In this document: one piece after another, positions 39,527 to 47,897 of the stretch
Numbering within the stretch: the stretch's first letter is position 1
Layout: each line of letters opens with the position of its first letter
Assembly: GCA_028704435.1 (NCBI GenBank)
Contig: JAQWFL010000009.1
Location: 1-64,000 of the forward strand
DNA length: 64,000 bases
Direction of reading: 5' to 3'
From: Anaerostipes sp.
Lineage (GTDB): Bacteria > Bacillota > Clostridia > Lachnospirales > Lachnospiraceae
Position numbers and translations under genes: made by a program
The notes under the pieces: model-generated
What the model saw: the letters and a program-made list of their open reading frames with translations, nothing else
What the model was told of the DNA's origin: nothing
Database searches by the model: none

Positions 39527-40891
39527 TTATAAGCTAAACAAATCATTGAATGCCTCGCTCATTGTGGGATGCGTAAATATTTGGTCTCTAAGGACAGTGT
39601 AATCTCCATCCATATCCATTGCCAATTTTATGATGTTAATCATCTCATAGGATTCCTCACAAAGAAGCATGGCTCCCAATATTTTATTTGTTTTTTGATC
39701 TACAACTGTCTTTAATAATCCCTTTGTATTTTGCAGCACTTGAGCCTTAGGAATCATTGCAGCTGGCATCTTCATAATTTTCACCTCATAGCCTGCTTTT
39801 CTTGCCTCTGTTTCATTTAAACCAACGCGTGCATATGCAGGTGTAAGAAATACGCTATAAGGAACATTCCTTCGTTTCTCTAGTGTATAGTTTCCTCCCT
39901 GTAACTGTGACCAAATAATTCGATAATCATCCAATGAAGTATAAGTGAATTGAAGTCCACCAGTTACATCTCCCATAGCAAAAATATGAGGAATATTTGT
40001 CTGCATCTTTTCATTAATCTGAATTGCTCCTCGCTTAGTCAATTCAATTCCTGCCTTTTCAACATGAAGTCCTTCCGTATTTGCCTTTCTTCCAGTGGCA
40101 ATCAGCACTGCTTCTGCCTGTTGATGATATACTTTTCCTTGCTTGCTATATTGAACAACTGCCTGATTCTCTTCTGCAATAACTTTTTCTATGGAAACAC
40201 CTAGTATGAACTGTACTCCTTTTGCTTCTAATATCTCTTTGATTGCCTCTGCAATATCTCTGTCTTCTCTGCCAACAAACGTTTCTCCATCCTGAAAAAC
40301 GGTTACTTTTGCTCCGAATTCTGCATACATAGATGCAAATTCAAGTCCAATATAGCCACCGCCTATAATTGATAGATGCTCTGGAAGTTCTTCTAAACTC
40401 ATCAACGTTTCGCTGTTGTATACAAAAGGATTTTCTTGTATTCCTTCTATTTTGGGTTGTATCTGTGTCCCACCTGTATTTATATAAATCGTGTCACCTT
40501 CCAGTATCTTCTTACCTGTTATGCTTAAAACTTCGATTTGATGTTCTGATAAAAAGCTTGCCTTTCCATTTATAATCGTGACTTCTGGTAATTGATTTAA
40601 TTTTGCATAATTCTTTTCTCTTAAACCTTCTACCAATTGTTTCTTTTCCTGAACTGCCTTTTTATACCACTCATATTTCTCTTGAAATGTTTGCAAATTC
40701 TTTGCTTTTCCTATAATTCCATGATGTACAAGTGATTTCGAAGGGATACATCCCACATTTATACATGTCCCTCCATACATCTTATCTGATTTCTCTATGA
40801 GTGCTACCTTTTTTCCTACAGATGCCAGTTTTCCTGCCAGTGTTTTTCCACCTTTTCCAAATCCTATAATGATTGCATCGTATTTTTCCAT
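39527..40891 (-). CDS. RclA/MerA-like FAD disulfide oxidoreductase
   Basis: A 454-residue pyridine nucleotide-disulfide oxidoreductase. FAD site AIIIGFGKGGKTLAGKL, redox disulfide GGTCINVGCIPSKSL, NAD(P) site SIIGGGYIGLEFASMYAEFGA, second FAD contact FAMGDVTGG, and a C-terminal dimer domain ending with FTHPTMSEAFNDL. It lacks the mercury-binding extra domain and C-terminal CC of true MerA, and its motifs are nearer to RclA, a copper-linked reactive-chlorine-response enzyme. The substrate is not established. It lies 14 nt after an Rrf2 regulator, suggesting redox control. Confidence 0.9.
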   Translation of the reverse strand: MEKYDAIIIGFGKGGKTLAGKLASVGKKVALIEKSDKMYGGTCINVGCIPSKSLVHHGIIGKAKNLQTFQEKYEWYKKAVQEKKQLVEGLREKNYAKLNQLPEVTIINGKASFLSEHQIEVLSITGKKILEGDTIYINTGGTQIQPKIEGIQENPFVYNSETLMSLEELPEHLSIIGGGYIGLEFASMYAEFGAKVTVFQDGETFVGREDRDIAEAIKEILEAKGVQFILGVSIEKVIAEENQAVVQYSKQGKVYHQQAEAVLIATGRKANTEGLHVEKAGIELTKRGAIQINEKMQTNIPHIFAMGDVTGGLQFTYTSLDDYRIIWSQLQGGNYTLEKRRNVPYSVFLTPAYARVGLNETEARKAGYEVKIMKMPAAMIPKAQVLQNTKGLLKTVVDQKTNKILGAMLLCEESYEMINIIKLAMDMDGDYTVLRDQIFTHPTMSEAFNDLFSL

Positions 40892-40905
40892 TTCATTGTC
40901 CTCCT

Positions 40906-41316
40906 TTATCCAAATATCCGTTGATCAATATCCTTAATCTTAGTTTGTTTCAGTTGCTCCTTACACGCTAGATTCATTTGTTCGTAGATGTCATCCATAA
41001 TTGCTGCCATTCCAGAAGCCACTTGACACTCCATATCAATACTTCCAGATTTCCAGTTCACAGATACGGGTGGTTCCCTAAGAGCCTCTAATATCTGACA
41101 TAATGTTGTTTCCTCTGCCTGTTGGGGTAAATAATATCCACCCTCTAGTCCTTCTTTGGTCAATACCAAATCCGCTTTTTTTAACTTTGCAAGTACCTTG
41201 CGGATTCTTGCTGCATTGGTACATACATTAGCAGCAATCTCCTCACTGGACAGCATAGACTGCTTATGATTCAGATACACCACTGCATGCACTGCAATTG
41301 TAAATTCTCCCGTCAT
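40906..41316 (-). CDS. Rrf2-family transcriptional regulator
   Basis: An Rrf2 winged-helix protein of about 136 residues (FTIAVHAVVYLNH; ARIRKVLAKLKKADLV; EGGYYL). The three clustered cysteines of IscR/NsrR-type cluster binders are absent; single Cys residues remain, so a simple Fe-S role is not supported. YwnA- or SaiR-like redox repressors are possible relatives. The start may be 41316 or 41325; the latter stands too close to AAAGG. A perfect inverted repeat at its -10 box suggests that it represses itself and the RclA-like gene. Confidence 0.9.
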   Translation of the reverse strand: MTGEFTIAVHAVVYLNHKQSMLSSEEIAANVCTNAARIRKVLAKLKKADLVLTKEGLEGGYYLPQQAEETTLCQILEALREPPVSVNWKSGSIDMECQVASGMAAIMDDIYEQMNLACKEQLKQTKIKDIDQRIFG

Positions 41317-41399
41317 GGTTCCCATTTCCTTTCTTTTCTAATTCTTTAGCGTATTTGTTTCTGCCACGTTGTAGTAACTTTACATCTGTATATCTATTT

Positions 41400-41446
41400 G
41401 TTACAGTTATTACTGTAACTATATCGTGTACAGTTGTATTTGTCAA
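41400..41446 (-). promoter_or_regulatory. Rrf2 promoter with operator
   Basis: Minus-strand TTGACA (41441-41446), 17-nt spacer, TATAGT (41418-41423). The perfect inverted repeat GTTACAG-N6-CTGTAAC (41400-41419) starts at the -10 box, an expected position for a repressor. Confidence 0.8.
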
Positions 41447-41505
41447 TCTTTTTTATTAGTTAATTTAATTATCAAAATATGGTGGTAAATATCTGAAACA
41501 AAATT

Positions 41506-41542
41506 CAAAAAAAATAAAGAGCTATGAAACTGCTCTTTATTC
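41506..41542 (-). terminator. Terminator after the GGDEF gene
   Basis: AATAAAGAGC and GCTCTTTATT pair, followed by TTTTTT on the minus strand. Confidence 0.82.
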
Positions 41543-41554
41543 TTTGATTATATT

Positions 41555-42652
41555 TTAAATTTCTTTTGATCTTATTTTATCCATATACATCTTTAAATCA
41601 ACATCCTTTAAACAATCTGTTATATTCTCATGGATACTTGAGTTACAATCCACATAAGCATTTGCAATGTAGCAATGTACAGGATACTCTCCTTTTATCT
41701 TTGTTAATTCTTCCAGCATTTCATTTCTAGCCTGCTCCAGCCTCTCACATGTACAATCCTGTACAATGACTACAAACTCGTCACCACCAATACGATAGGT
41801 CCTTCCATACTTCCCATATGTATTTTGGATAATATTTGCACAGTCTTTTAAATATTTATCGCCTATTGAATGCCCTAAGGTATCATTTACCTTCTTCAAA
41901 TCATTCACATCACACTCAACCAAATATAAGCCTTTCCTTGGTTGAATCCTTGTCAAATCCAACTCAAAAATTGTTCGGTTCCATACTCCTGTAACTGCAT
42001 CGTATTTAAATTGTAATTCTCGTAAGAACACATAATAAAGCAATTCCATAGATGCTACCCCTGCCCAGATAATTAGTATTTTGGGAATCAATATCTGTAT
42101 TCCTATCGTTGCCATGGTAACTATAAGCATGGCTCTTAAATATCTCCGCTCATGATTATCATACTCTTTTGCAAGTTCTGTATGTGCATATAACAATATT
42201 CCAAGTCCATATATACTAATCAATGTATTTGCCAGAAAATAATTTCCTCTATGATAAAACCCTTGTGCATCAATGTAAAATATCCAACCTGTCCAAATGC
42301 TGCAAATACACAATAACACTCCTATTCCAACGGGAATCAATATCCATTTTTTATTACGTTCTACCTTGTCACTGTACAAAATTCCTGCTGCTACTGGCAA
42401 TAAAAAAGTAATGGAAAACCCAAAGATATTTACAATATAAGAAAGGATTCTAGTTTCAGGCACCCCATAGGTGTGCAACACTACTGATCCTATTTCCAAT
42501 AGAATAACAAACAATGTAAGATACGCTACCATCAAATATTGCTTTGTCTTTTTCGTTGATAATATTTCATTTTGTTTTAAAAGAAATATTATAAAGCACA
42601 ATTCAATAATGCCTAATAAATCTCCACTAATAGATATCAAAATCTGATTCAT
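41555..42652 (-). CDS. Membrane GGDEF protein (probable diguanylate cyclase)
   Basis: About 365 residues. Seven hydrophobic segments fill the first 200 residues, with no recognised sensor family. The C-terminal GGDEF domain has DVNDLKKVNDTLGH and an intact active-site loop RIGGDEFVV. No RxxD inhibitory site is found five residues upstream, so product inhibition by that route is unlikely. It should make cyclic-di-GMP at the membrane. The ATG at 42652 is preferred over the track's GTG at 42664 because GGGG lies about 6 nt before it. Confidence 0.88.
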   Translation of the reverse strand: MNQILISISGDLLGIIELCFIIFLLKQNEILSTKKTKQYLMVAYLTLFVILLEIGSVVLHTYGVPETRILSYIVNIFGFSITFLLPVAAGILYSDKVERNKKWILIPVGIGVLLCICSIWTGWIFYIDAQGFYHRGNYFLANTLISIYGLGILLYAHTELAKEYDNHERRYLRAMLIVTMATIGIQILIPKILIIWAGVASMELLYYVFLRELQFKYDAVTGVWNRTIFELDLTRIQPRKGLYLVECDVNDLKKVNDTLGHSIGDKYLKDCANIIQNTYGKYGRTYRIGGDEFVVIVQDCTCERLEQARNEMLEELTKIKGEYPVHCYIANAYVDCNSSIHENITDCLKDVDLKMYMDKIRSKEI

Positions 42653-42669
42653 ACAGTTCCCCACACATC

Positions 42670-42920
42670 TTAATTTTCTGTCGTATTTTTTAACATTATA
42701 TCAAAGTCAATCACACGTTGTCTATCAATTTTCATTATTTCTTCACCAGAAATCATATTTGAATTAAACACCAAATCAAAGTCTTGGTTTTTAGGTTTAT
42801 ATTGATTAACACCATATGCAACACTATTTTCTGGAATATCAATGGTAATAATTGCACCTGCTCCTATAACTGTATTTTTACCAATCACAACAGTAATTCT
42901 TCAAAAGTTCTATTCTCCAT
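42670..42920 (-). pseudogene. Hexapeptide acyltransferase reduced to its two ends
   Basis: An ATG with AAGGAG upstream starts MENRTFEELL and stops at once. In another frame the C-terminal coils of a LacA/Maa-type acetyltransferase follow (VVIGKNTVIGAGAI, ENSVAYGVN). The catalytic middle is missing, so an internal deletion of most of the gene is the simplest explanation. Confidence 0.7.
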
Positions 42921-42956
42921 AATTCTCCTTATCATTCATAGTTATCTAATATTGGC

Positions 42957-43499
42957 TCACTGTTCAATTTTATAATGCTTACCCATCATTATCTGTTCAA
43001 TAATATCCGTTAATTCTTCTACTGAAATTCGATTTTCATCATATATCCAGAATATAATAATCTGTGTCAATGCACCACTTAAAAAAGCTGCACCATATGG
43101 ATTCTTATATGTTTTTGCATGTAAACTTGCCACCTCATTGATTTCATTTGCAATTGCCTGATGCAACAAGAATTCCATATGATTCTCGGCAATAATTCGA
43201 AGCAAATTCTCATGTGTATCTATATAATTTGAGAAACTTTCCACGAAATTGTGCACTTTGATTTCTCCACAAAAATTTGTTTCGTCAAAGTATTCCTTTG
43301 CTGAACTCTCGAGATAATATAAAAGAACTTCATCTTTATCTTTGAACAAATTATAAAATGTGTGTCTGGATAAGTCTGCTTCCTTACAAAGCATACGCAC
43401 AATAATATCCTTATACCCCATTGTTTTCATAAGACGAAGCAGCGCTTGGGCAAACCAGTTCATAGATTCGATTGCTATTGGGTTTTCTCCTTTGTACAT
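42957..43499 (-). CDS. TetR-family transcriptional regulator
   Basis: About 180 residues. The N-terminal HTH reads DIIVRMLCKEADLSRHTFYNLFKDKDEVL, a clear TetR signature. The C-terminal ligand domain resembles the DhaS-like group (YGAAFLSGALTQIIIFWI). The ATG at 43499 sits 9 nt after GGAGG; the ATG at 43505 is too close to it. It is divergent from the truncated membrane protein gene, which may once have been its target. Its own upstream region is only about 50 nt from that break, so its promoter may be disturbed. Confidence 0.88.
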   Translation of the reverse strand: MYKGENPIAIESMNWFAQALLRLMKTMGYKDIIVRMLCKEADLSRHTFYNLFKDKDEVLLYYLESSAKEYFDETNFCGEIKVHNFVESFSNYIDTHENLLRIIAENHMEFLLHQAIANEINEVASLHAKTYKNPYGAAFLSGALTQIIIFWIYDENRISVEELTDIIEQIMMGKHYKIEQ

Positions 43500-43577
43500 T
43501 GACATTTACCTCCAGTTTGTACATGTTCCCTTCAAAACATTGACGTATGTATAGGTTTCAAACAAAAAACTTATGGA

Positions 43578-44012
43578 ATGCCACTTTTTGCATTAGGTCT
43601 TAACATTGCCTGGGAGGTCATTTATACAGTACAGGGACTTGCAAACCCTAGCATACAGACTCCTGTGAACTTTATCTGGGCTGGATGTGACCTGGTGATT
43701 GTTTGCACCTACTTCAAATATGGGAGAAAACATTTCCCTGAAAATGCAAAAGCATATTTTGCACAAAATGTTACCATGTCTATTTTGTTTCTTGTTATGC
43801 TTTATAGAAGGAATTCTTCAGAAGGACAGTCTATGATTATCGCAGTGGCAAAATGGCTAGGAACTTTAGCACCTACGCTTCTTATGGGTATCTATCGTGA
43901 ATTCAATGTCTATATTGTAATGACTGGTATCATTTGCAGTGTGTGGGATTTACTTTATATCTACTTATTGAATAAGAAAATACAGGAAGAAAAAAACGTC
44001 GCTCTTAAATAA
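43578..44012 (+). CDS. 5'-truncated multi-pass membrane protein (terpene-cyclase-like fold family?)
   Basis: 144 residues with about four or five hydrophobic segments. LNIAWEVIY and the Asp/Trp-rich WAGCDLVIVCTYFKYG resemble the integral-membrane family that includes PaxB/AndB-type terpene cyclases; bacterial members are about 200 residues and mostly uncharacterised. The same frame continues upstream without a start codon (GFKQKTYG before the Met), so the normal first 40-50 residues were lost by a break near 43545. No ribosome site precedes 43578. Probably a non-functional remnant, though the ORF is otherwise intact. Confidence 0.55.
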   Translation: MPLFALGLNIAWEVIYTVQGLANPSIQTPVNFIWAGCDLVIVCTYFKYGRKHFPENAKAYFAQNVTMSILFLVMLYRRNSSEGQSMIIAVAKWLGTLAPTLLMGIYREFNVYIVMTGIICSVWDLLYIYLLNKKIQEEKNVALK

Positions 44013-44026
44013 AGCCACGTTTTTTC
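43990..44026 (+). terminator. Terminator after the truncated membrane gene
   Basis: AAAAAACGTCGC and GCCACGTTTTTT pair with one mismatch and a T run, spanning the stop codon. Confidence 0.7.
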
Positions 44027-44301
44027 TGATTATTTTCTTGTGTCTCCTTCATCAGTTTTAAAATATTCCTTATGAAGCATATGCGCTGAATAAACATTTG
44101 TCTGGTAATTCGGTCACTGCCATTCGAGCAGCAAGCGTAGAAAAAGTTCTGGAAAGTCTATATAGGCATTCTGCACAGATTTTACAAAGTCAATTACATC
44201 CATTCAATGATATCCTCTCATATGTCCATATATGACTGTAACAGTGGGGTATTTTGTGTTAGCTTCCATAAGCAATTTAATGCCGTCTGAATATTCTTAT
44301 C
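44027..44301 (-). pseudogene. Degraded coding remnants, unidentified
   Basis: Three minus-strand segments read well but are broken by stops: one ending VTVIYGHMRGYH, one starting MDVIDFVKSVQNAY after it, and one ending KTDEGDTRK. They may be the wreck of one or two genes. A plus-strand reading of about 50 codons also exists, so orientation is uncertain. Confidence 0.3.
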
Positions 44302-45231
44302 TCATAAGCTTTTTGCATACGCCAACAAACGCTCGTACTGCTTTTCATTCTGCTTTGCAATACCTTCTAGGACAATCGTATCAACTTCATCATTTAAGAC
44401 GTGTATTTTCCTATGACAATTGGGACATATTGCGACAACATTATCCATAGCATCTTTCCCACCATCGGCCAACCGCTTTACGTGGTGTTCCTCTAAATAT
44501 GGTTTATTACTGGCCTCATAAAACGGCGCATCTTCACCACACATCTGACATTTCCCATCTGCTATTTGCTTAACCATCTCTTTTATATATGGACTTCGAT
44601 AATAGACTACAGACTCTGTCTTTTGTGAACCTTTAGGTTTACTATCTGCAACCTGTTTTGCTAATTTTTCAGGAGACATTTGTTTTGCAGCAATTTCCTC
44701 TATATCCATTTCAACTTCCAGTTCTGTTTTCTTTGAATTCTCGCCGAAATTAAGCAATTCTATTACTCTTTGTTTATCCAAAACATTATTCTGTGCCAAC
44801 GCTGTTTGCTGAATGATATACTGATACATTTCCTTATTTGCTTCAAATAAATAACCAGTATTACCTCTACCAATTCTATTAAATGGTGCATCTGTTTTTG
44901 GTTGTAATTCCAACAGTTTATCCATTATATCTGATGTAATAATTTGCTCTAAAAACGGAATATATTGTGTATCCACACGCCAACCCTCATGCTGCCATTC
45001 TTCTGATAATTCTGTTGGTTTGTTTGCAGCATATACATCCTTTTGAGCAATACTCACTGCCATTATCTTTTTTTGAAAACTATGAATAATGATATCTCCA
45101 CGCTTCACTGATTTCATTTTCTCCCAATGTGAAACTCTCTTTCCACCTCTTCCAGACTGTGGTGCCCACAGGTATCCACCTCTGTATTCTTCATCATAAC
45201 TTTTATTTTGAAACACAAAAAAGTAATTCAT
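44302..45231 (-). CDS. HNH endonuclease with SRA/EVE-like N-terminal domain
   Basis: About 309 residues. The first 110 (YFFVFQNKSYDEEYRGGYLW ... KRGDIIIHSFQKKIMAVS) look like an EVE/SRA-like base-reading fold. After a charged linker the C-terminal HNH domain has paired Zn cysteines (CQMCGE, CPNCHRKIH) and the catalytic EEHHVKRLADGG. This layout fits McrA-like type IV restriction of modified DNA. The ATG at 45231 has AAGGAG about 10 nt upstream; the track's earlier codons lack support. It lies at the left of the defence island. It is not coupled to any methylase, which agrees with a type IV role. Confidence 0.8.
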   Translation of the reverse strand: MNYFFVFQNKSYDEEYRGGYLWAPQSGRGGKRVSHWEKMKSVKRGDIIIHSFQKKIMAVSIAQKDVYAANKPTELSEEWQHEGWRVDTQYIPFLEQIITSDIMDKLLELQPKTDAPFNRIGRGNTGYLFEANKEMYQYIIQQTALAQNNVLDKQRVIELLNFGENSKKTELEVEMDIEEIAAKQMSPEKLAKQVADSKPKGSQKTESVVYYRSPYIKEMVKQIADGKCQMCGEDAPFYEASNKPYLEEHHVKRLADGGKDAMDNVVAICPNCHRKIHVLNDEVDTIVLEGIAKQNEKQYERLLAYAKSL

Positions 45232-45459
45232 AATTTTTTCACTCCTTCCATTTAAACAGTAATCTCCCATTAATATTACCCAGTTTCTAAACAAAAGCTA
45301 TTATTACTTTGTTTCATCAATATATCTTTTAATTACTGCAAAATCTCTATTTGTAGGCATGACTCTCGCGCTTGTCTGTGAAAACAAAATTTCCAGCAAA
45401 CTGTTCCCTAATTGCCTACGGGAATCTATCCAAAAATGCACGCCCATTTTCCGGGATTG

Positions 45460-45607
45460 TTAAGTCTTGGGGCCGAGCAAACACACGGTCTCAACATGGC
45501 ACGAGAACCTCAGATGAATGTCAGATTATCTGGTTTTCACTTTTTGGATCTGTCCGATTGCGGAAACATATCTACCGGTTTTTACGTTACAGGAAACATA
45601 TCCATTG
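45460..45607 (-). pseudogene. Scar 1: 3' end of an RlmD-like methyltransferase gene
   Basis: Minus strand: VDMFPQ at about 45559-45576 and CHVETVCLLGPKT plus stop at 45460-45501 match the two halves of the RlmD/RumA C-terminal motif (VDxFPxTxHxExVxLL). About 60 nt of unrelated sequence separates them. A second GATATGTTTCC lies at 45592-45602. This is not the intact rlmD at 60380, which reads VDLFPQTPHCESIVLL. Confidence 0.5.
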
Positions 45608-45680
45608 CTGATATTGTGTGAACGGGGAGAATGGTACATTCTCACTGCTTCCTATATAATACCGTCTGTTGCGACCTTAC

Positions 45681-45701
45681 CCACTCAAAAGAGTTGAGTG
45701 G
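45681..45701. repeat. Short perfect inverted repeat
   Basis: CCACTCAA-N5-TTGAGTGG, 8-bp arms, in the unassigned stretch between scar 1 and the AlbA_2 pseudogene. No T run follows. The role is unknown. Confidence 0.5.
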
Positions 45702-45740
45702 TGATAGCGAATATTAGCCTTACTGCTTCAGCCCAGAAGA

Positions 45741-45842
45741 TTACCGCCTCAACCCTCTATACCGAGTGGTTATTGCAAAAGCTACTCCACTGATTTCATC
45801 AGCATCAATTGTCAAGTATTTCTTTATAACTGAAACTTCCAT
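45741..45842 (-). CDS. 33-codon ORF after the AlbA_2 pseudogene
   Basis: The ATG directly follows the upstream stop (TAAATG). The peptide contains LTIDADEISGVAFA and is probably the start of a lost gene. There is no homology I recognise. Confidence 0.2.
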   Translation of the reverse strand: MEVSVIKKYLTIDADEISGVAFAITTRYRGLRR

Positions 45843-46786
45843 TTATTCTTCGTGGACTTCCCAATATCCATATCGCTTGCCGCCTTTGCGTTCTATAACA
45901 CCCTTTTCACGCAAGTTTTTAACTATACGTTCAATAGTACGCTTCGTAACATTCAGCGTCTCTGCGATTTCTGCCATCGTATGTTTAGGATTTTCTGAAA
46001 TCATTCTTATGATTTCTTTTTCCAAACCGACATCTAAACCGACATCATGTCGGTTTGGCATTTTGGAATCTGGTACTTTGGCACTTTGGAGTGCAGAGAA
46101 TTTCACCATGATATCTTCGCCATGAACGATGTACTCCGGGTCTTCGCTGCCAAGATTCTTACAGGCATCTCTAATCTTCTGAATACCACGTCCCCAGCTT
46201 TCAATATATCCGGCACGATAGAACACTCGTGCAATATCCGGATTGTACGGTTTCGATGCATGAGAGCCAAGAAGAGTCTCTGCAGTCCACCCAAACGGCA
46301 GCATACTGCAGTTACTGACGAACATGGCATCGTCCTCAATACGAATCTGCACAGGAACATTGTCTGCCCAATTGCAATGAATCAATGAATTAAAAACGGC
46401 TTCTCTCACAGCATCACGTGCAAACGGATAAGTTTCCACTCGTGTTTCCTTATGGTACGTAATGGCTGCTTTCAGATACTTCAAGTATATCAAATCAATC
46501 ACTCGGTCTGCCATAATAAGCAAAGAACCATGTACTTCATCCTGATACAATAATTCACTGCCTTCAAATTTTCCAATTTTTACATAGCAGCCACCAATAA
46601 CTTGTTCTGGATTTTATTAGGGATGTCCTCCAGTAGTTTCTTGGAATTTTTCACTCCAACAATCGTTCCGTCATCCCGTGTTCCAATATATATTTTTCCG
46701 CCCTGTGCGTTTGCAAAGCCACATATCCATTTCAGATATTCATCACGCCAAGACTCTTTCCATTCTATATTTTGACTTTCTGCCAT
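45843..46786 (-). pseudogene. AlbA_2/Schlafen-type ATP-binding transcriptional regulator with internal deletion
   Basis: The N-terminal piece (46580-46786: IEWKESWRDEYLKWICGFAN, GGKIYIGTRDDGTIVGV) is an AlbA_2 domain. The C-terminal piece (45843-46550) has the GHKL-like ATP-binding region (REAVFNSLIHCNW, RGIQKIRDAC) and a winged helix (TMAEIAETLNVTKRTIERIV). Full-length relatives are about 480-560 residues; the middle 150-200 residues are missing and the frame changes at the join near 46600. These proteins often lie in mobile and defence islands. Confidence 0.8.
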
Positions 46787-46921
46787 GTCAGAGCCTCCTT
46801 TCCCTCCGCAATGCGAAGTGCCTTATTTACTTAAAACGAACGCACTGCGCACGTTTTTTATATTATAATATTATCTACCCTGTGGCTAATTTTACTCAAC
46901 TGAATTACTATTCTGTTTTCC

Positions 46922-47206
46922 TTAATCAGAGATATTTAATAGCTGTATCATTCTATCTATTATCGGCTGTACCTGCCCAGCTCGGCATCTTTTCTCGAAG
47001 GAACCATTGGAAAATTGGTCTTCCCGGAGCAACATAGTAAGCAATGCAGTGTAAAGTTCGTAGTCTGCTTCTGGTAGTCGCTTCAATTCCTTCTCACTAT
47101 CTATCAGGTGCGTGACCATATAATCACTATAATTTTCTCTTAAGTCGTGTAGTTCTTCCAGTGCTTTGTAGTAAATTTCTTCCTGAAAATTGTGGCTTGT
47201 ATCCAA
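46922..47206 (-). CDS. Short conserved protein, DUF6508-like
   Basis: 94 residues, soluble and acidic, with TALLTMLLREDQFSNGSFEK and AGQVQPIIDRMI, which resemble proteins I recall as DUF6508. The function is unknown. The start shown is a TTG with no ribosome site; an in-frame stop lies about 25 nt further upstream, so the 5' end may be lost. It follows the Mrr remnant by about 30 nt on the same strand and may be part of the same decayed unit. Confidence 0.45.
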   Translation of the reverse strand: MDTSHNFQEEIYYKALEELHDLRENYSDYMVTHLIDSEKELKRLPEADYELYTALLTMLLREDQFSNGSFEKRCRAGQVQPIIDRMIQLLNISD

Positions 47207-47237
47207 CTGCTGGAGAATCTTTTCTTTTAACTATTTA

Positions 47238-47596
47238 TCATAATTTTTCACTTAGCTCATCGTAATATTTCAAAATCAAGTCTACCAGCTCCGTACCGTT
47301 GATGCCACGGATGATTGGTGTGTTGTCTAAGTATTTTTGAGCATTCTTCGTATAATTAGAAAGCGACACAAACAGACCATAATCGCCCTCACGCATAGCA
47401 CCCTGAATGGTGGTTTCCTTAATATCGCCATCCTGACTCTTCACCTGAACAAGAATACGAGGAGGCAGCTCATCCTTATATGCTGTGATGTCAATTCCAC
47501 TGTCGCCTTTTCTTTCTCATATAGACACACTGAATATTCCCTCTTCGGCACATCCACTTTATTCGATGCTTCATGCATAGGCGATCCATGTTTCCG
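47238..47596 (-). pseudogene. Mrr-type restriction endonuclease remnant
   Basis: Two frames join as one Mrr_cat fragment: PKREYSVCLYEKEK, then a one-base shift, then GDSGIDITAYKDELPPRI and ILVQVKSQDGD. The catalytic D...QxK pattern (GIDITAY ... VQVK) of PD-(D/E)xK Mrr enzymes is visible. The N-terminal DNA-binding domain is absent, and the fragment joins directly to the RlmD-like scar. Confidence 0.65.
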
Positions 47597-47790
47597 CTTC
47601 TCTTTCACATAGTCCTTAATTTTCTGATAAGTGGCTTTCTCTATCACATCTGCCATACCCACATTCATTTCAATGTCGATTCTCTCAACACCTTTTTCAC
47701 GGGTTAAGAGCACAACTGTCTCGACATGGCTCTAGAGGACCAGAAGTACGTCATAGCCCCTCGTCCATATGCGAGAACATATCCACTACA
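47597..47790 (-). pseudogene. Scar 2: 3' end of an RlmD-like methyltransferase gene
   Basis: Minus strand: VVDMFSHM, then about 40 nt of foreign sequence with a stop, then SHVETVVLLTREK and a C-terminal extension (ATYQKIKDYVKEK) seen in some RlmD/RumA relatives. The sequence just before the HVET codons resembles that in scar 1 (about 19 of 26 bases alike), so the two scars share a junction type. Confidence 0.55.
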
Positions 47791-47818
47791 TTATAGCTGA
47801 AAAGTCGCGGTTTCTCAA

Positions 47819-47869
47819 TAATCAAATAAGCACATGACACGTTTAAATGTCATGCGCTTATTTGATTAT
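47819..47869 (-). terminator. Terminator after the flavodoxin-AKR gene
   Basis: A long stem, AATCAAATAAGCRCATGACA with its complement around a short loop, 30 nt beyond the stop. The stem's own 3' arm supplies the T-rich end. Confidence 0.7.
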
Positions 47870-47897
47870 ATTATTTATTGGCACAATTCTGTTTGAA

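Noticed and set aside
39527-40891. Mercuric reductase (MerA)
   Set aside because: No N-terminal metal-binding domain, no C-terminal CC pair, and no mer genes nearby; RclA-like fits better.
41264-41446. 60-codon minus ORF upstream of the Rrf2 gene
   Set aside because: It covers the promoter and operator and overlaps the Rrf2 start in another frame; no ribosome site.
44232-44450. Plus ORF of 72 codons overlapping the HNH gene end
   Set aside because: Mostly the antisense of the HNH C-terminus; no ribosome site.
45372-45621. Two overlapping plus ORFs (79 and 69 codons)
   Set aside because: They are antisense to the RlmD-like scar, whose minus-strand motifs explain the open frames better.
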